Shown: positions 42,157 through 50,789 of the stretch, piece by piece
Layout: the number at the start of each line of letters is the position of its first letter
Position numbering within the stretch: the first letter of the stretch is position 1
The notes under the pieces: generated by a model
The model's input: the letters and a program-made list of their open reading frames with translations, nothing else
Database searches by the model: none
What the model was told of the DNA's origin: nothing
Source of the DNA: JBFGFX01 sp965232455
GTDB lineage: Bacteria > Pseudomonadota > Gammaproteobacteria > Steroidobacterales > Woeseiaceae
Length of the DNA stretch: 64,000 nucleotides
Assembly (NCBI GenBank): GCA_965232455.1
Contig: OZ246981.1
Coordinates: 2,604,001-2,668,000 of the forward strand
Direction: 5' to 3'
Program-made: the position numbers and the translations under genes

Positions 42157-43950
42157 ATGCAATTGGCGCCCATCGACTGGGTCATCATATTCGGACTGTT
42201 TGCGTTTACCCTGGGCATCGGCGTCTATAGCGCCCGCCGAGCGGGCCGGGACTCGACCGAGTTTTTTCTGTCCGGACGCAACATGCCGTGGTGGCTGCTC
42301 GGCATATCGATGGTCGCGACGACGTTCTCGTCGGACACGCCCAATCTCGTCACCGACATCGTGCGCAAAAACGGAGTCGCCGGCAACTGGGTGTGGTGGG
42401 CATTTCTCCTGACCGGCATGTTGACGGTGTTCGTTTACGCGCGGTTGTGGCGCCGCTCCGGCGTGCTGACGGACATCGAGTTTTATGAGCTGCGTTACAG
42501 CGGCCGGTCCGCCGCATTCCTGCGCGGCTTTCGTGCCGTTTATCTCGGCCTGTTTTTCAATGTGATGATCATGGCCACCGTGTCGCTCGCCGCCATCAAG
42601 ATCGGCGGAGTGATGCTCGGCCTGTCGCCGTTGAACTCGGTAATCTGGGCATCGCTGGTCACCGTTGCAGTGGCGACGCTCGGCGGGCTGCGAGCGGTTT
42701 TGCTGTCCGATTTTGCGCTGTTCACGCTGGCGATGGCCGGCGCGATCGCCGCGGCGGTTTTTTCCGTGCAGGCGCCGGAGGTAGGCAGCCTGTCTGCGCT
42801 GGTCGACTCGCCCCTGCTCGCGGACAAGCTCACGTTTTTTCCGGTGCTCGCACCCGACGGTGACGGCGGCTATACGCCGGAGAGCATCAATCTGTTGGTT
42901 TCGGTACTGGTCATCCCCATCGCGGTGCAATGGTGGAGCGTGTGGTACCCCAGCGCCGAACCGGGCGGCGGCGGCTACGTGGCGCAGCGCATGCTCGCCG
43001 CTCGCAACGAAAAACACGCGCGCGCCGCGGTGCTGCTGTTCAATGCAGCGTACTACGGCCTTCGCCCCTGGCCGTGGATCATCGTTGCTTTGTGCTCGAT
43101 CCTCGTATTCCCCGATCTGCGGAGCATCGCTACGGCGTTTCCGCAGGTCGACCCCACGATTATCAACGATGATCTCGCCTATCCCGCGATGCTGCAGCGG
43201 GTGCTGCCGCACGGCTGGCTGGGCCTCGTGATCGCGTCTCTCGCGGCGGCCTATATCTCGACCATTTCCACGCACTTGAATTGGGGTTCTTCCTATATCG
43301 TGCACGACGTGTACGGCCGTTTCATAAAACCCGACGCCAGTGAAAAAGAGCAGGTGCTGGTCGGTCGCCTGTGTATCGTGGTCATGATGTGCATCGCCAG
43401 CTTCATTGCCTTGCAACTCTCGAACGCGTTGCAGGCGTTCGAGATCCTCCTGCAAATCGGCGCGGGCACCGGCCTGCTCTTTATCCTTCGCTGGTTTTGG
43501 TGGCGCATCAACGCCACCAGCGAGGTCGTTGCAATGGTGGTGTCATTCACGGTCGCGGTCGTTTTCAAGTCGATCGACACGGGCCTCAGCAGTTGGCAGG
43601 AACTGCTGCTCGGCGTCGGCATCACGACGGCAAGCTGGGTCGCGGCCACTTTGTTGAGCAGACCCAGTGATCCGGCAACGCTCAGATCGTTCTGCACGCT
43701 CATCAATCCCGGCGGCCCGGGCTGGAACCCGGTTTACGCCGAACTCGAGGCCGCGAGGCATCAGTTCCCCACCGGACAGGTGAACGTGCCGCGAGGCATA
43801 GTCTGCATGGTGCTGGGCTGCACGTCGATTTACGCCGTTTTGTTCGCGACCGGTTCGTACATCTACGGCCACACCATAAACACCGTGGTTCTCGCGATCG
43901 TGGCGTTTGCCGCGGCGGCCGGGATCGTCAAACTCAAATTCAACGACTAG
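42157..43950 (+). CDS. Sodium:solute symporter (SSS family)
   Basis: 597 residues with about fourteen hydrophobic helices. Typical SSS segments: DWVIIFGLFAFTLGIGVYSA, FFLSGRNMPWWLLGISMVAT, SSDTPNLVTDIVRKNG, YISTISTHLNWGSSYIVHDV (second sodium-site region) and LFILRWFWWRINATSEVVAM. The family imports sugars, amino acids, nucleosides or organic acids with sodium; this branch with the W-rich segment QWWSVWYPSAEPGGGGYVAQ has been annotated as sugar or peptide-like transporters without proof. The CBM9-like gene follows 11 bases after, presumably co-transcribed. Confidence 0.9.
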   Translation: MQLAPIDWVIIFGLFAFTLGIGVYSARRAGRDSTEFFLSGRNMPWWLLGISMVATTFSSDTPNLVTDIVRKNGVAGNWVWWAFLLTGMLTVFVYARLWRRSGVLTDIEFYELRYSGRSAAFLRGFRAVYLGLFFNVMIMATVSLAAIKIGGVMLGLSPLNSVIWASLVTVAVATLGGLRAVLLSDFALFTLAMAGAIAAAVFSVQAPEVGSLSALVDSPLLADKLTFFPVLAPDGDGGYTPESINLLVSVLVIPIAVQWWSVWYPSAEPGGGGYVAQRMLAARNEKHARAAVLLFNAAYYGLRPWPWIIVALCSILVFPDLRSIATAFPQVDPTIINDDLAYPAMLQRVLPHGWLGLVIASLAAAYISTISTHLNWGSSYIVHDVYGRFIKPDASEKEQVLVGRLCIVVMMCIASFIALQLSNALQAFEILLQIGAGTGLLFILRWFWWRINATSEVVAMVVSFTVAVVFKSIDTGLSSWQELLLGVGITTASWVAATLLSRPSDPATLRSFCTLINPGGPGWNPVYAELEAARHQFPTGQVNVPRGIVCMVLGCTSIYAVLFATGSYIYGHTINTVVLAIVAFAAAAGIVKLKFND

Positions 43951-43961
43951 GCAATGAAACA

Positions 43962-44744
43962 ATGACCGATAGCTGGCACGAAGGACTCAGGCGGCGCTAC
44001 CGTTGCCGGCGGCTGACACGGACGCCCCATCTTGACGGCAGCCTCTCCGACCCGGCGTGGATGCCGCTGCCCTGGACCGACGATTTTGTTGACATCACGG
44101 GCGACGACGAGCGACGGCCGCGATTTCGCACGCGCGTGAAGATGGCCTGGGACGCGCGGTATTTTTACGTCGGTGCCCAGCTCGAGGAACCGCACGTCTG
44201 GGGGACGATTACCGAAAAAAACGCGGTGATGTTCGAGGACAACGATTTTGAGGTCTTCATCGATCCCGACGCGGACGGTTTGAACTACTACGAATTCGAG
44301 ATCAACGCGCTCGGGAGCATCTGGGAGCTCAGCCTGCCGAAACCCTACGGCGACGGCGGCGTGCCGCGGCTCGGCTGCAACATCGACGGGCTGAAAAGTC
44401 ACGTCATGGTTGACGGCTCAATCAACGATCCGAGCGTCGCGGACCGGGGCTGGAACGTCGAGCTTGCCATCCCGTGGTCCGGACTCGCCGAATACCATCG
44501 GCACGGCGCCTGCCCGCCGAGCCCCGGCGACGTCTGGCGGATCAATTTCTCGCGAGTACAGTGGCGACACGAAATCGTTGACGGCAAATACCGGCGCATT
44601 CCGCCGCACGGTACGCCCATTGCTGAGAGCCTCAACCCCGAGGAGCAGCAGCACCCAGAGGACAACTGGGTTTGGAGTCCCCAGGGCGCCGTCAACATGC
44701 ACCTGCCCCGGCGCTGGGGCGAGATCGAATTTATCGACGAATAA
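43962..44744 (+). CDS. CBM9-like carbohydrate-binding protein
   Basis: 260 residues without signal peptide, matching family 9 carbohydrate-binding modules: LTRTPHLDGSLSDPAWMPLP, VKMAWDARYFYVGAQLEEPH, VMFEDNDFEVFIDPDADGLN, YYEFEINALGSIWELSLPKP and WNVELAIPWSGL. In most proteins this fold is attached to an enzyme; here it makes up the entire protein. It follows the symporter by 11 bases, suggesting joint use on a sugar-like ligand, but lack of an obvious export signal leaves its location open. A strong terminator follows. Confidence 0.85.
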   Translation: MTDSWHEGLRRRYRCRRLTRTPHLDGSLSDPAWMPLPWTDDFVDITGDDERRPRFRTRVKMAWDARYFYVGAQLEEPHVWGTITEKNAVMFEDNDFEVFIDPDADGLNYYEFEINALGSIWELSLPKPYGDGGVPRLGCNIDGLKSHVMVDGSINDPSVADRGWNVELAIPWSGLAEYHRHGACPPSPGDVWRINFSRVQWRHEIVDGKYRRIPPHGTPIAESLNPEEQQHPEDNWVWSPQGAVNMHLPRRWGEIEFIDE

Positions 44745-44836
44745 ACACGGCCCGTGTCGGCCCCGAGTCCCGGTGAGGGGATTTCCCCCTCTTTCACGCT
44801 ATCTGTAACGACAAGGACTGCTTCCGGCGGACTTGG

Positions 44837-44883
44837 GGCCGTATCGGGTTCTCTCCAACAGCCCGGTACGGCCTCCTTTTTTC
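44837..44883 (+). terminator. Rho-independent terminator of the symporter/CBM9 operon
   Basis: ggccgtatcggg (44837-44848) pairs with cccggtacggcc (44862-44873) over twelve bases with one G-U pair, followed by tccttttttc. A smaller stem gagggg/cccctc lies at 44775-44791. This is the clearest intrinsic terminator in the window. Confidence 0.85.
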
Positions 44884-44936
44884 GGAAGATCCCGGAATCG
44901 ATAGCGGAGGGTCAATCCGCGCTTTGCGTTGCAGGA

Positions 44937-44952
44937 GCCCGTCCTGACGGGC
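44937..44952. repeat. REP-like hairpin
   Basis: gcccgtc/gacgggc stem with a two-base centre, preceded by gcagga. The element and its flank (gacaaagactagacactaaa) resemble 52557-52600, where gggcgaccaatcagtcactaaagatcaa follows the same hairpin. It lies between the convergent CBM9 and DUF5916 genes. Confidence 0.5.
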
Positions 44953-44993
44953 GACAAAGACTAGACACTAAATAATCAACCTGCGGTTCATTG

Positions 44994-47237
44994 CTACTGG
45001 AATACGTCGAACAGGTAGTTGTACTTGATGATGAACTCGCGGCCGGTCGGTGGCGCGCCGGGGAACTGTTCGTCGAACTCGTTATAGACCACGAACAGAC
45101 CGGAGCTCGCCGTGCGCAACAGCGAGAAGCGGATGTTGGTCGAGAGGACTTCCTCTTCGTCGTTGTGCTGTATCACGGCCTGCAGCAACATGCTCGGCGT
45201 GAACGAATACGACAACCGCAAGCGCGTGAGTCCGACATCGAAGTTACCGCCCTCGTACGGCAGGTCGAACTCGTTGTAGATGTAGGTCAGTTCCGTGTTG
45301 AAAGTCTCGCCAACACGGAAGTTGAGCGTCGGCTGAAGGACCTTGCGGTCGCCGCCGAACCGCTTGCCGATATTGCTGCGCATCTCGAAACTCAGCGGCC
45401 GCGACAAATCGGTATGACCGACGATCTGCGCCTCGTGCCCCGAGTAGGTTCCCGCCGGCACGAACACGCCGTCGATGATCTCGAACGGATCCTGCAAGCC
45501 GTCCTTCAGGTAGTTCACGCCGGTGTCGATCCGGTAACCGTTCTTGAACTCCCAGTGCACGTCGTAGTGCTGGAACCCGGTTTCCAGGAAGCCGTCGAGG
45601 TCCCAGTAATAGCTGAGCGAAATGTGCGGTCGGACCTCGAGCAGGCCGAGAAAGTCGTCGGGCCGGATTCGCTGCAGGATGAACGCTTCGCCGCGCTTGT
45701 AGTCGTCGCGGCGCAGAAAACCGACTTCGGGATTGAAGTCTTCGCGCACCTCGGTCCAGGCCAGCCGCGCCGACCATTCGGCGGAGTCGTAGTTCATGCG
45801 CGTCGAAAACGCAAAATCGTCGTCGGTCAGTCCCGGCGTGTCCGTCTTGGCGGCCCAGCCCTCGATGATCATGTTGTCGCCGATGCCCCAGCGGCCGTCG
45901 AGCGCGTAGGTCTGATTCTGATCGTCGGACGGCGAACCGCCGAGGCTGCCGTCACCGTCGCGGCTGACCACCATCGCGCCGACCGAGGAGCGATTCGGCA
46001 GTTCCTGATTGACGCGGGCCACGAGGAAATCGTTTTGCGAGGCGACGCCGGGCACACCCTCGTCCGCCATGTAGAGAAAACCCACGTTGGTGCCGGTGCC
46101 GACGGTCCCCGACAGGCGCACGCCACCCTCGATCGGAATCGGTTCGCCGCGGTTGATGCCGATACGCCGGCTGAAGAACAGCTCGACCTGCTGTGCCGTG
46201 CCGACCGTAAACTGCCCCGCGTTCTCCAGAAAGAACGGCCGTTTTTCGGGCAGGAAGATGCTGAAACGATCGAGGTTCACCACCGCATCGTCGACTTCGA
46301 CCTGGGCGAAGTCCGTATTATAAGTTGCGTCCAGCGTCAGGCTCGGGGTCAGGGAATACTTGACGTCGACGCCGAATTCCTGATTGTCGTCGGTGCCGTC
46401 GATGCTGCCGCCCTCTTCCCAGGACACGAGCGCGTACGGCGTGACCTGCAGGTTTCTCGAATCCGGCGGCTGAATACCCTGCACCGTGCCGGCTTCGGAA
46501 ACGCGGTTCAGGTTACGCTGCCGGTTCAACGGCGCCCAGTAGGTAATCTCGTTGTTGCGGCGGATATTGCGTTGAAAGTTGACGCCCCAGGCCTGTTCGT
46601 CGCCCTTGCCGTAACGAAGCGTCGTGAACGGGATCTCGAACTCGGCGCTCCAGCCGATGTCGGTGATTGCCGCCTCGACGTTCCAGCTGCCGTCCCAGTT
46701 GAGATTGAAACCGCCGCCGCCGGATCCGAACTGACCGGTCGATCCTTCCTTGATGACCTGGGCATCGTATTCCATGCCCGCCGGGTTGGTGCCGAACAGA
46801 TAGCCGTTTTGACGATCCAGCAGGCCGTCGATGATGACCTGAAAACTGTCGGTCTCGTCGAGCTCGGAATCGCGCCGGCTGTCGGTGACGATGATCGTGG
46901 ACGGATCGTCGTCGTAGGCAATCACGCCGATGTACACCGCAGTGTCCGTATAACCGATGAAAACCTCGGTTTTTTTGGTCGCCGGGTAACCTTCGTTGGG
47001 CTGCACCTGAGTAAAGCCGGTCGTCGGTACGACGCCCTCCCAACTCGCGTCGCCGGCCACGAGACCGTCGAGATTCGGCGCACTGGACAGCTTCGAGGCC
47101 TGCATGATAGGGCGTGCCCGTTGTTCCGGTGCGACGTCCAACTGGGCCAGCGCCGACAACGGTGCGATTAACGCCGCCGCCAATGCGATGCCTCGCAATC
47201 CGGCGCGCTCGATACTTCGTTTCAAGTAAGCCCCCAT
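44994..47237 (-). CDS. CBM9 / DUF5916 outer-membrane protein
   Basis: 747 residues. A signal peptide (GIALAAALIAPLSALAQ) precedes a CBM9-like domain (residues ~45-230: PNLDGLVAGDASWEGVVPTT, VFIGYTDTAVYIGVIAYDDD, DSFQVIIDGLLDRQNGYLFG, WSAEFEIPFTTLRY). The remainder matches DUF5916 (FGVDVKYSLTPSLTLDATYN, FAQVEVDDAVVNLDRFSIFL, EKRPFFLENAGQF, LFFSRRIGI), a large beta-barrel-type region. Alternating hydrophobic strands to the C-terminus fit an outer-membrane barrel. The function of DUF5916 is not established; a role in surface binding or uptake is inferred. It faces the CBM9 gene across a terminator. Confidence 0.88.
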   Translation of the reverse strand: MGAYLKRSIERAGLRGIALAAALIAPLSALAQLDVAPEQRARPIMQASKLSSAPNLDGLVAGDASWEGVVPTTGFTQVQPNEGYPATKKTEVFIGYTDTAVYIGVIAYDDDPSTIIVTDSRRDSELDETDSFQVIIDGLLDRQNGYLFGTNPAGMEYDAQVIKEGSTGQFGSGGGGFNLNWDGSWNVEAAITDIGWSAEFEIPFTTLRYGKGDEQAWGVNFQRNIRRNNEITYWAPLNRQRNLNRVSEAGTVQGIQPPDSRNLQVTPYALVSWEEGGSIDGTDDNQEFGVDVKYSLTPSLTLDATYNTDFAQVEVDDAVVNLDRFSIFLPEKRPFFLENAGQFTVGTAQQVELFFSRRIGINRGEPIPIEGGVRLSGTVGTGTNVGFLYMADEGVPGVASQNDFLVARVNQELPNRSSVGAMVVSRDGDGSLGGSPSDDQNQTYALDGRWGIGDNMIIEGWAAKTDTPGLTDDDFAFSTRMNYDSAEWSARLAWTEVREDFNPEVGFLRRDDYKRGEAFILQRIRPDDFLGLLEVRPHISLSYYWDLDGFLETGFQHYDVHWEFKNGYRIDTGVNYLKDGLQDPFEIIDGVFVPAGTYSGHEAQIVGHTDLSRPLSFEMRSNIGKRFGGDRKVLQPTLNFRVGETFNTELTYIYNEFDLPYEGGNFDVGLTRLRLSYSFTPSMLLQAVIQHNDEEEVLSTNIRFSLLRTASSGLFVVYNEFDEQFPGAPPTGREFIIKYNYLFDVFQ

Positions 47238-47388
47238 TTGGTTGCCAAAGCAACTATGACCTATCGAAAGTAGGCCGTGAAAATGGCCTGCAATTCTAAT
47301 GGCTTATCGACCGGTTTCAACCGCCCAAGTTCGCCGCCGGAGCGCCGCCGTTACGGATAGTGAACTAGCGCTTTCGACGTAGCGCGCC

Positions 47389-48390
47389 CTAGTCCGTGCT
47401 GAGGCGATCCCGATAGGCGAACAGGCCGGCGGATCCGCCGGTGTGGATGAAAACGAGGTTTTTCGCATCGCTGAACCGGCCCTTGCCGATCAGATCGATC
47501 ATACCCGCCAGGCCCTTGCCGCTGTAGACCGGATCGAACAGCAGGCCCTCCAGCCGCGCGAGCAGCAGCACCGCGTCGTTCATCGCCTTTGTCGGCACGC
47601 CGTAGCCGTCTCCGACGTAGTCGCAGTTGGCGACGACGTCGTCGCGCTCGACAACGCCGGGCGCGCCGACAAACTCGGCGGTTTCGACCGCGAGCTTGTA
47701 AACCTTTTCTTCCTGCACGTCCCTCGGTGCGTTGACGCCGACGCCGAACACCGGTATGCCGCTCGAAGCCGCCTTGACCCCGACGACGAGCCCGCCCTGC
47801 GTGCCGGCGCTGCCGGTGGCGTGCACGATGTGGTCGATCTCGAGACCCTGATCGTTCGCCTGGCCGATCAATTCCAGCGCGCAGCCCACGTATCCGAGCG
47901 CCCCGATCGGGTTGGAGCCGCCGCCCGGAATGATGTAGGGCGTCTCGCCCCGCTCGCGTAATTCGTCCGCGACTTCCTGCATTGCCGCATCCATGTCCGT
48001 GCCTTTTTCGACGTCGCGAATGCTGGCGCCGTACAGATGGTCCAGAAACACGTTGCCGGACTCGAGGTAGGGTTCGGTGGCGTCGCTGACCCGCTTCTCG
48101 AACACCAGCTCGGTTTTCATTCCCAGCTTGCACGCCGCGGCCGCGGTCTGCCGCGCATGGTTCGACTGCACCGCTCCCTGAGTAATGACAACCGTCGCCT
48201 TTTTCTCGAGCGCGTCGGCCATCAGGAATTCGAGCTTGCGTGTTTTGTTACCGCCGGTGCCGAGACCGGTGCAGTCATCGCGCTTCACATAGACGTTCGG
48301 TCCGCCCAGGTGTTTGGTCAGGCGCGGCAGGAATTCGAGTGGCGTCGGCAGATGTGCGAGCGAAACCCGCGGAAATCGTGATAGCAGCAC
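47389..48390 (-). CDS. D-cysteine desulfhydrase family, PLP-dependent
   Basis: 333 residues from the GTG at 48390, which has AAGGA seven bases upstream and matches the usual N-terminus (LSRFPRVSLAHLPTPLEFLP). PLP-lysine is K49 in GLGTGGNKTRKLEF; also conserved are GAVQSNHARQTAAAACKLGM, IPGGGSNPIGALGYVGCALE and FIHTGGSAGLFAY. The family converts D-cysteine to pyruvate, sulfide and ammonia, or acts as an ACC-deaminase-like enzyme on related D-amino acids. The open frame extends far upstream but that part overlaps the racemase gene and is not coding. Last gene of the BKACE-racemase-desulfhydrase run. Confidence 0.87.
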   Translation of the reverse strand: MLLSRFPRVSLAHLPTPLEFLPRLTKHLGGPNVYVKRDDCTGLGTGGNKTRKLEFLMADALEKKATVVITQGAVQSNHARQTAAAACKLGMKTELVFEKRVSDATEPYLESGNVFLDHLYGASIRDVEKGTDMDAAMQEVADELRERGETPYIIPGGGSNPIGALGYVGCALELIGQANDQGLEIDHIVHATGSAGTQGGLVVGVKAASSGIPVFGVGVNAPRDVQEEKVYKLAVETAEFVGAPGVVERDDVVANCDYVGDGYGVPTKAMNDAVLLLARLEGLLFDPVYSGKGLAGMIDLIGKGRFSDAKNLVFIHTGGSAGLFAYRDRLSTD

Positions 48391-48431
48391 GGTGTTGTCC
48401 TTTGTCACTAAATATGTCGTCAATAATTTGC

Positions 48432-49202
48432 TTACTGGTATTCGGTCGGCATTCGTTTTGCCGGCATGGGGATTGCCCCGGTCGCGATCTCCACGGTCCG
48501 TTTCGCCAGCACTTCGGTCGACGCGATCAGCGGCACGGCAATGGCGTCGTTTTCGAGCACTAACGGTATCTCGGTACAGCCCGCAATGACCGCCTGCGCA
48601 CCCTTTCCGACGAGCTTCTCGGCAAGCGCCGCCATGCGCCGACGCACCGCCGCGCTGGTATCGCCGGCTTTTACCTTGAAAATCAGCCGCATGCACTCTT
48701 CCTGATCGACGTCGTCCGGCAGCGCCAGCTCGAGCACCGCCTTTGCGGCGGCCTGCTGGTAAACGCCGGCCGTCAAACAGGCGTCCGTGGCCAGCAGCCC
48801 CACGGTACCAACCTCCGGAAGCTCGTCGATGATCGATTGAACGGTCACGTCGATAATGCTGAGAAAAGGAATGCCAACTTCATCGACGGCGCCATCGATG
48901 AACGCATGCGCAGTATTGCAGGGCATGACCAGAAAGTCGGCGGCGCCGGACTCCAAACGTTTGGCCATTTCGGCAAGCGAGCGGCGCACGGGTTCGCCGT
49001 CGGCGTCACGCATTGCCTGCTGGCGATCGGGCACCTGCGGGTTGCTGTCGACCAGCATGCGGACATGGTCCTGGTCTCTGTCGGCCGGGGTCAGCGCAAT
49101 GACCCGGGCCATGAAATCCACGGTTGCCTCGGGCCCCATACCGCCGAGCACGCCAACCGTGCGCGGCGGCGAGACCGTTCGTTTGTTTATCGCTGTTGCC
49201 AT
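48432..49202 (-). CDS. Aspartate/glutamate racemase family protein
   Basis: 256 residues. The Asp/Glu racemase fold is shown by TVGVLGGMGPEATVDFMARV, the first catalytic cysteine C95 in LVMPCNTAHAF and the second in VIAGCTEIPLVL. Such cofactor-free racemases exchange L- and D-forms of aspartate, glutamate or relatives. The start lies within the end of the upstream BKACE gene (16-base overlap) and the desulfhydrase follows after 41 bases, so one transcript is likely. The combination suggests that a racemised amino acid is broken down by the other two enzymes (inference). Confidence 0.88.
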   Translation of the reverse strand: MATAINKRTVSPPRTVGVLGGMGPEATVDFMARVIALTPADRDQDHVRMLVDSNPQVPDRQQAMRDADGEPVRRSLAEMAKRLESGAADFLVMPCNTAHAFIDGAVDEVGIPFLSIIDVTVQSIIDELPEVGTVGLLATDACLTAGVYQQAAAKAVLELALPDDVDQEECMRLIFKVKAGDTSAAVRRRMAALAEKLVGKGAQAVIAGCTEIPLVLENDAIAVPLIASTEVLAKRTVEIATGAIPMPAKRMPTEYQ

Positions 49203-50032
49203 CGTGCTCGAATTTCGTCGGCGTTCGCGGGCCTGCGTCGAAGATGCGCGGCGGCTTCGCGGAACTGTGCAATGAGTTCCGCATTGTCTCGCGCCTGCGT
49301 TCCGTCACACAAGACAAGATTGTTCTCAAACCCGATTCGGACGTGCCCACCCTCGGCGGCGGCTGCCAGCAGCGCTGCGTTCTCGTGACGGCCGAAGCAG
49401 CACGCGGCCCAGGGAAATTGCCGGCAATCGACGGCATCGAGCATCGCGCGCAGTTCGTCGGGCCGCCCTTCCAGGTTCGCCGCATAACGCCCCAGCACGA
49501 GCAGGCAGGACGGCCGGTCGTCGGAAAAAATACCGCGCCGGCGCAGGGTGTCGAAACGACGCACGTCCGCCGCCGAAAAAAGGATGTACTGCGGCCAGAT
49601 GTTTTCCGCGCCCAGCCACCGGAAAAACTCGGCGGCCTCGGTCTCGGCGGCCGCATCCGGGCATAACTCGCGAAGCGCGAGCGATACCGCCTCGGGCCGC
49701 AGCTCGCGCACGGCGGCCATCTGCTGCTGCCGGCTGTACAGGCCCACGGCCTCGGTGGTCATTTGCAGTATGAGCCCGGCGCCGACGCGGCGCCGTATCG
49801 CGTCGATGGCCAGGCGGTAACGATTTGCATCCAGCGTGTGTTCGCCTGATTCGCCGCGCACGTGCAGATGCAGGACGGACACCCCCTCGGCCGCAAGCGA
49901 CTCGGCGCAGTCGGCAAGTTCCGCGGCGGTGATCGGCAGTGCCGGATGATCCCGCCGGTTGCGCCGGGCGCCGTTGGGAGCCGCGATGATGATGACGCGG
50001 TCAGCCGCGATTTCATGGTCGAATGCCGCCAT
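49187..50032 (-). CDS. BKACE (3-keto-5-aminohexanoate cleavage enzyme family)
   Basis: 281 residues from the ATG at 50032; the frame runs to 50092 but those residues do not fit the family. Features: VIIIAAPNGARRNRRDHPAL at the N-terminus, zinc-binding VLHLHVRGESGEHT, MTTEAVGLYSRQQQMAAV, and the C-terminal GGHVRIGFENNLVLCDGTQA. BKACE enzymes cleave beta-keto acids using acetyl-CoA, giving an acetoacetyl- or CoA-ester product; substrate classes are set by pocket residues I cannot assign. It is the first gene of the operon and overlaps the racemase by 16 bases. Confidence 0.85.
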   Translation of the reverse strand: MAAFDHEIAADRVIIIAAPNGARRNRRDHPALPITAAELADCAESLAAEGVSVLHLHVRGESGEHTLDANRYRLAIDAIRRRVGAGLILQMTTEAVGLYSRQQQMAAVRELRPEAVSLALRELCPDAAAETEAAEFFRWLGAENIWPQYILFSAADVRRFDTLRRRGIFSDDRPSCLLVLGRYAANLEGRPDELRAMLDAVDCRQFPWAACCFGRHENAALLAAAAEGGHVRIGFENNLVLCDGTQARDNAELIAQFREAAAHLRRRPANADEIRARWQQR

Positions 50033-50208
50033 TGGGCTCAAAAACGCTCGCCGCGGGTGAAATGCCGGGCGGAGGATACCACTGTTTCGCATCGATAGAC
50101 CGCCGGAACACGGCCCGCGGCAATTCCGGTACCCTGTCAGCGGCCGGGAGCACCAGCGCCCGTCAACGGGCCATGGACAACAACAAAGAATGGACGGCAG
50201 CGGGAAGC

Positions 50209-50736
50209 ATGAAGAACCTCGGCAACAAGCCCTTGATCATCTATGTCTTATTGCTCGCCGTCGTACAAACGACGGCGTCTGCGCAGTACACCCGGCCCGT
50301 AGATCCGCGCTCCTACAATCTCGGAATCATGGGCGGGTTTGCCGAGGTCGTGCGCCTGGGCGTCAAAACACTTGCGCTGTCGGAGGTCATGTCGCCCGAG
50401 GACATGGATGACATTCTGCCGGATGCGCGCGTCGTGGCCGAACGGAACGGAGTCGAGCTCTACCGCGAAACGGACTTTCTGGTCACGGACCTGTACCCGG
50501 CCGACGTCGCCGCCGGAAAACACGTGCTTCTCATTTACACCGGAGACACTCTGGAGAAGTATCTGGCGATCAAGGCGGACAAAGCGGCGCTGCTGGCGGC
50601 GGATCGCTACCGCGGCGAGGCGCGCTCGGAGATCGCGCGGCGCTTCGGCCGGCTGCTGAGCTACCCCGAACCCGTCATCGACGAACTCATTGCCAAACAG
50701 GCCGGGAACGCGAGAAACCCGGCCGAACGGCGCTAG
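50209..50736 (+). CDS. Secreted hypothetical protein
   Basis: 175 residues from the ATG at 50209, which starts a signal peptide (NLGNKPLIIYVLLLAVVQTT, then ASAQ). The open frame reaches back to 50023 but the earlier residues are not protein-like. The mature domain is mixed alpha/beta (VRLGVKTLALSEVMSPEDMD, ELYRETDFLVTDLYPADVAA, KHVLLIYTGDTLEKYLAIKA). No family recognised. The TPR lipoprotein gene follows 53 bases after on the same strand. Confidence 0.65.
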   Translation: MKNLGNKPLIIYVLLLAVVQTTASAQYTRPVDPRSYNLGIMGGFAEVVRLGVKTLALSEVMSPEDMDDILPDARVVAERNGVELYRETDFLVTDLYPADVAAGKHVLLIYTGDTLEKYLAIKADKAALLAADRYRGEARSEIARRFGRLLSYPEPVIDELIAKQAGNARNPAERR

Positions 50737-50789
50737 CGGACCGGGTTCCGGCCGCCACTGGATTGCACACCTGCACAGGAACTAGCTTT

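Noticed and set aside
41938..43455. 505-codon minus-strand open frame opposite the symporter
   Set aside because: The His/Arg-rich translation is a shadow of the symporter; membrane-segment pattern is present only in the plus-strand frame.
44991..47171. 726-codon open frame on the plus strand
   Set aside because: Complete overlap with the DUF5916 gene, whose domains are clear; the antisense translation is valine/arginine-rich without motifs.
48391..48696. N-terminal extension of the desulfhydrase frame
   Set aside because: It overlaps the racemase gene, is Arg/Ala-rich and lies before a well-placed ribosome binding site and family-matching start.
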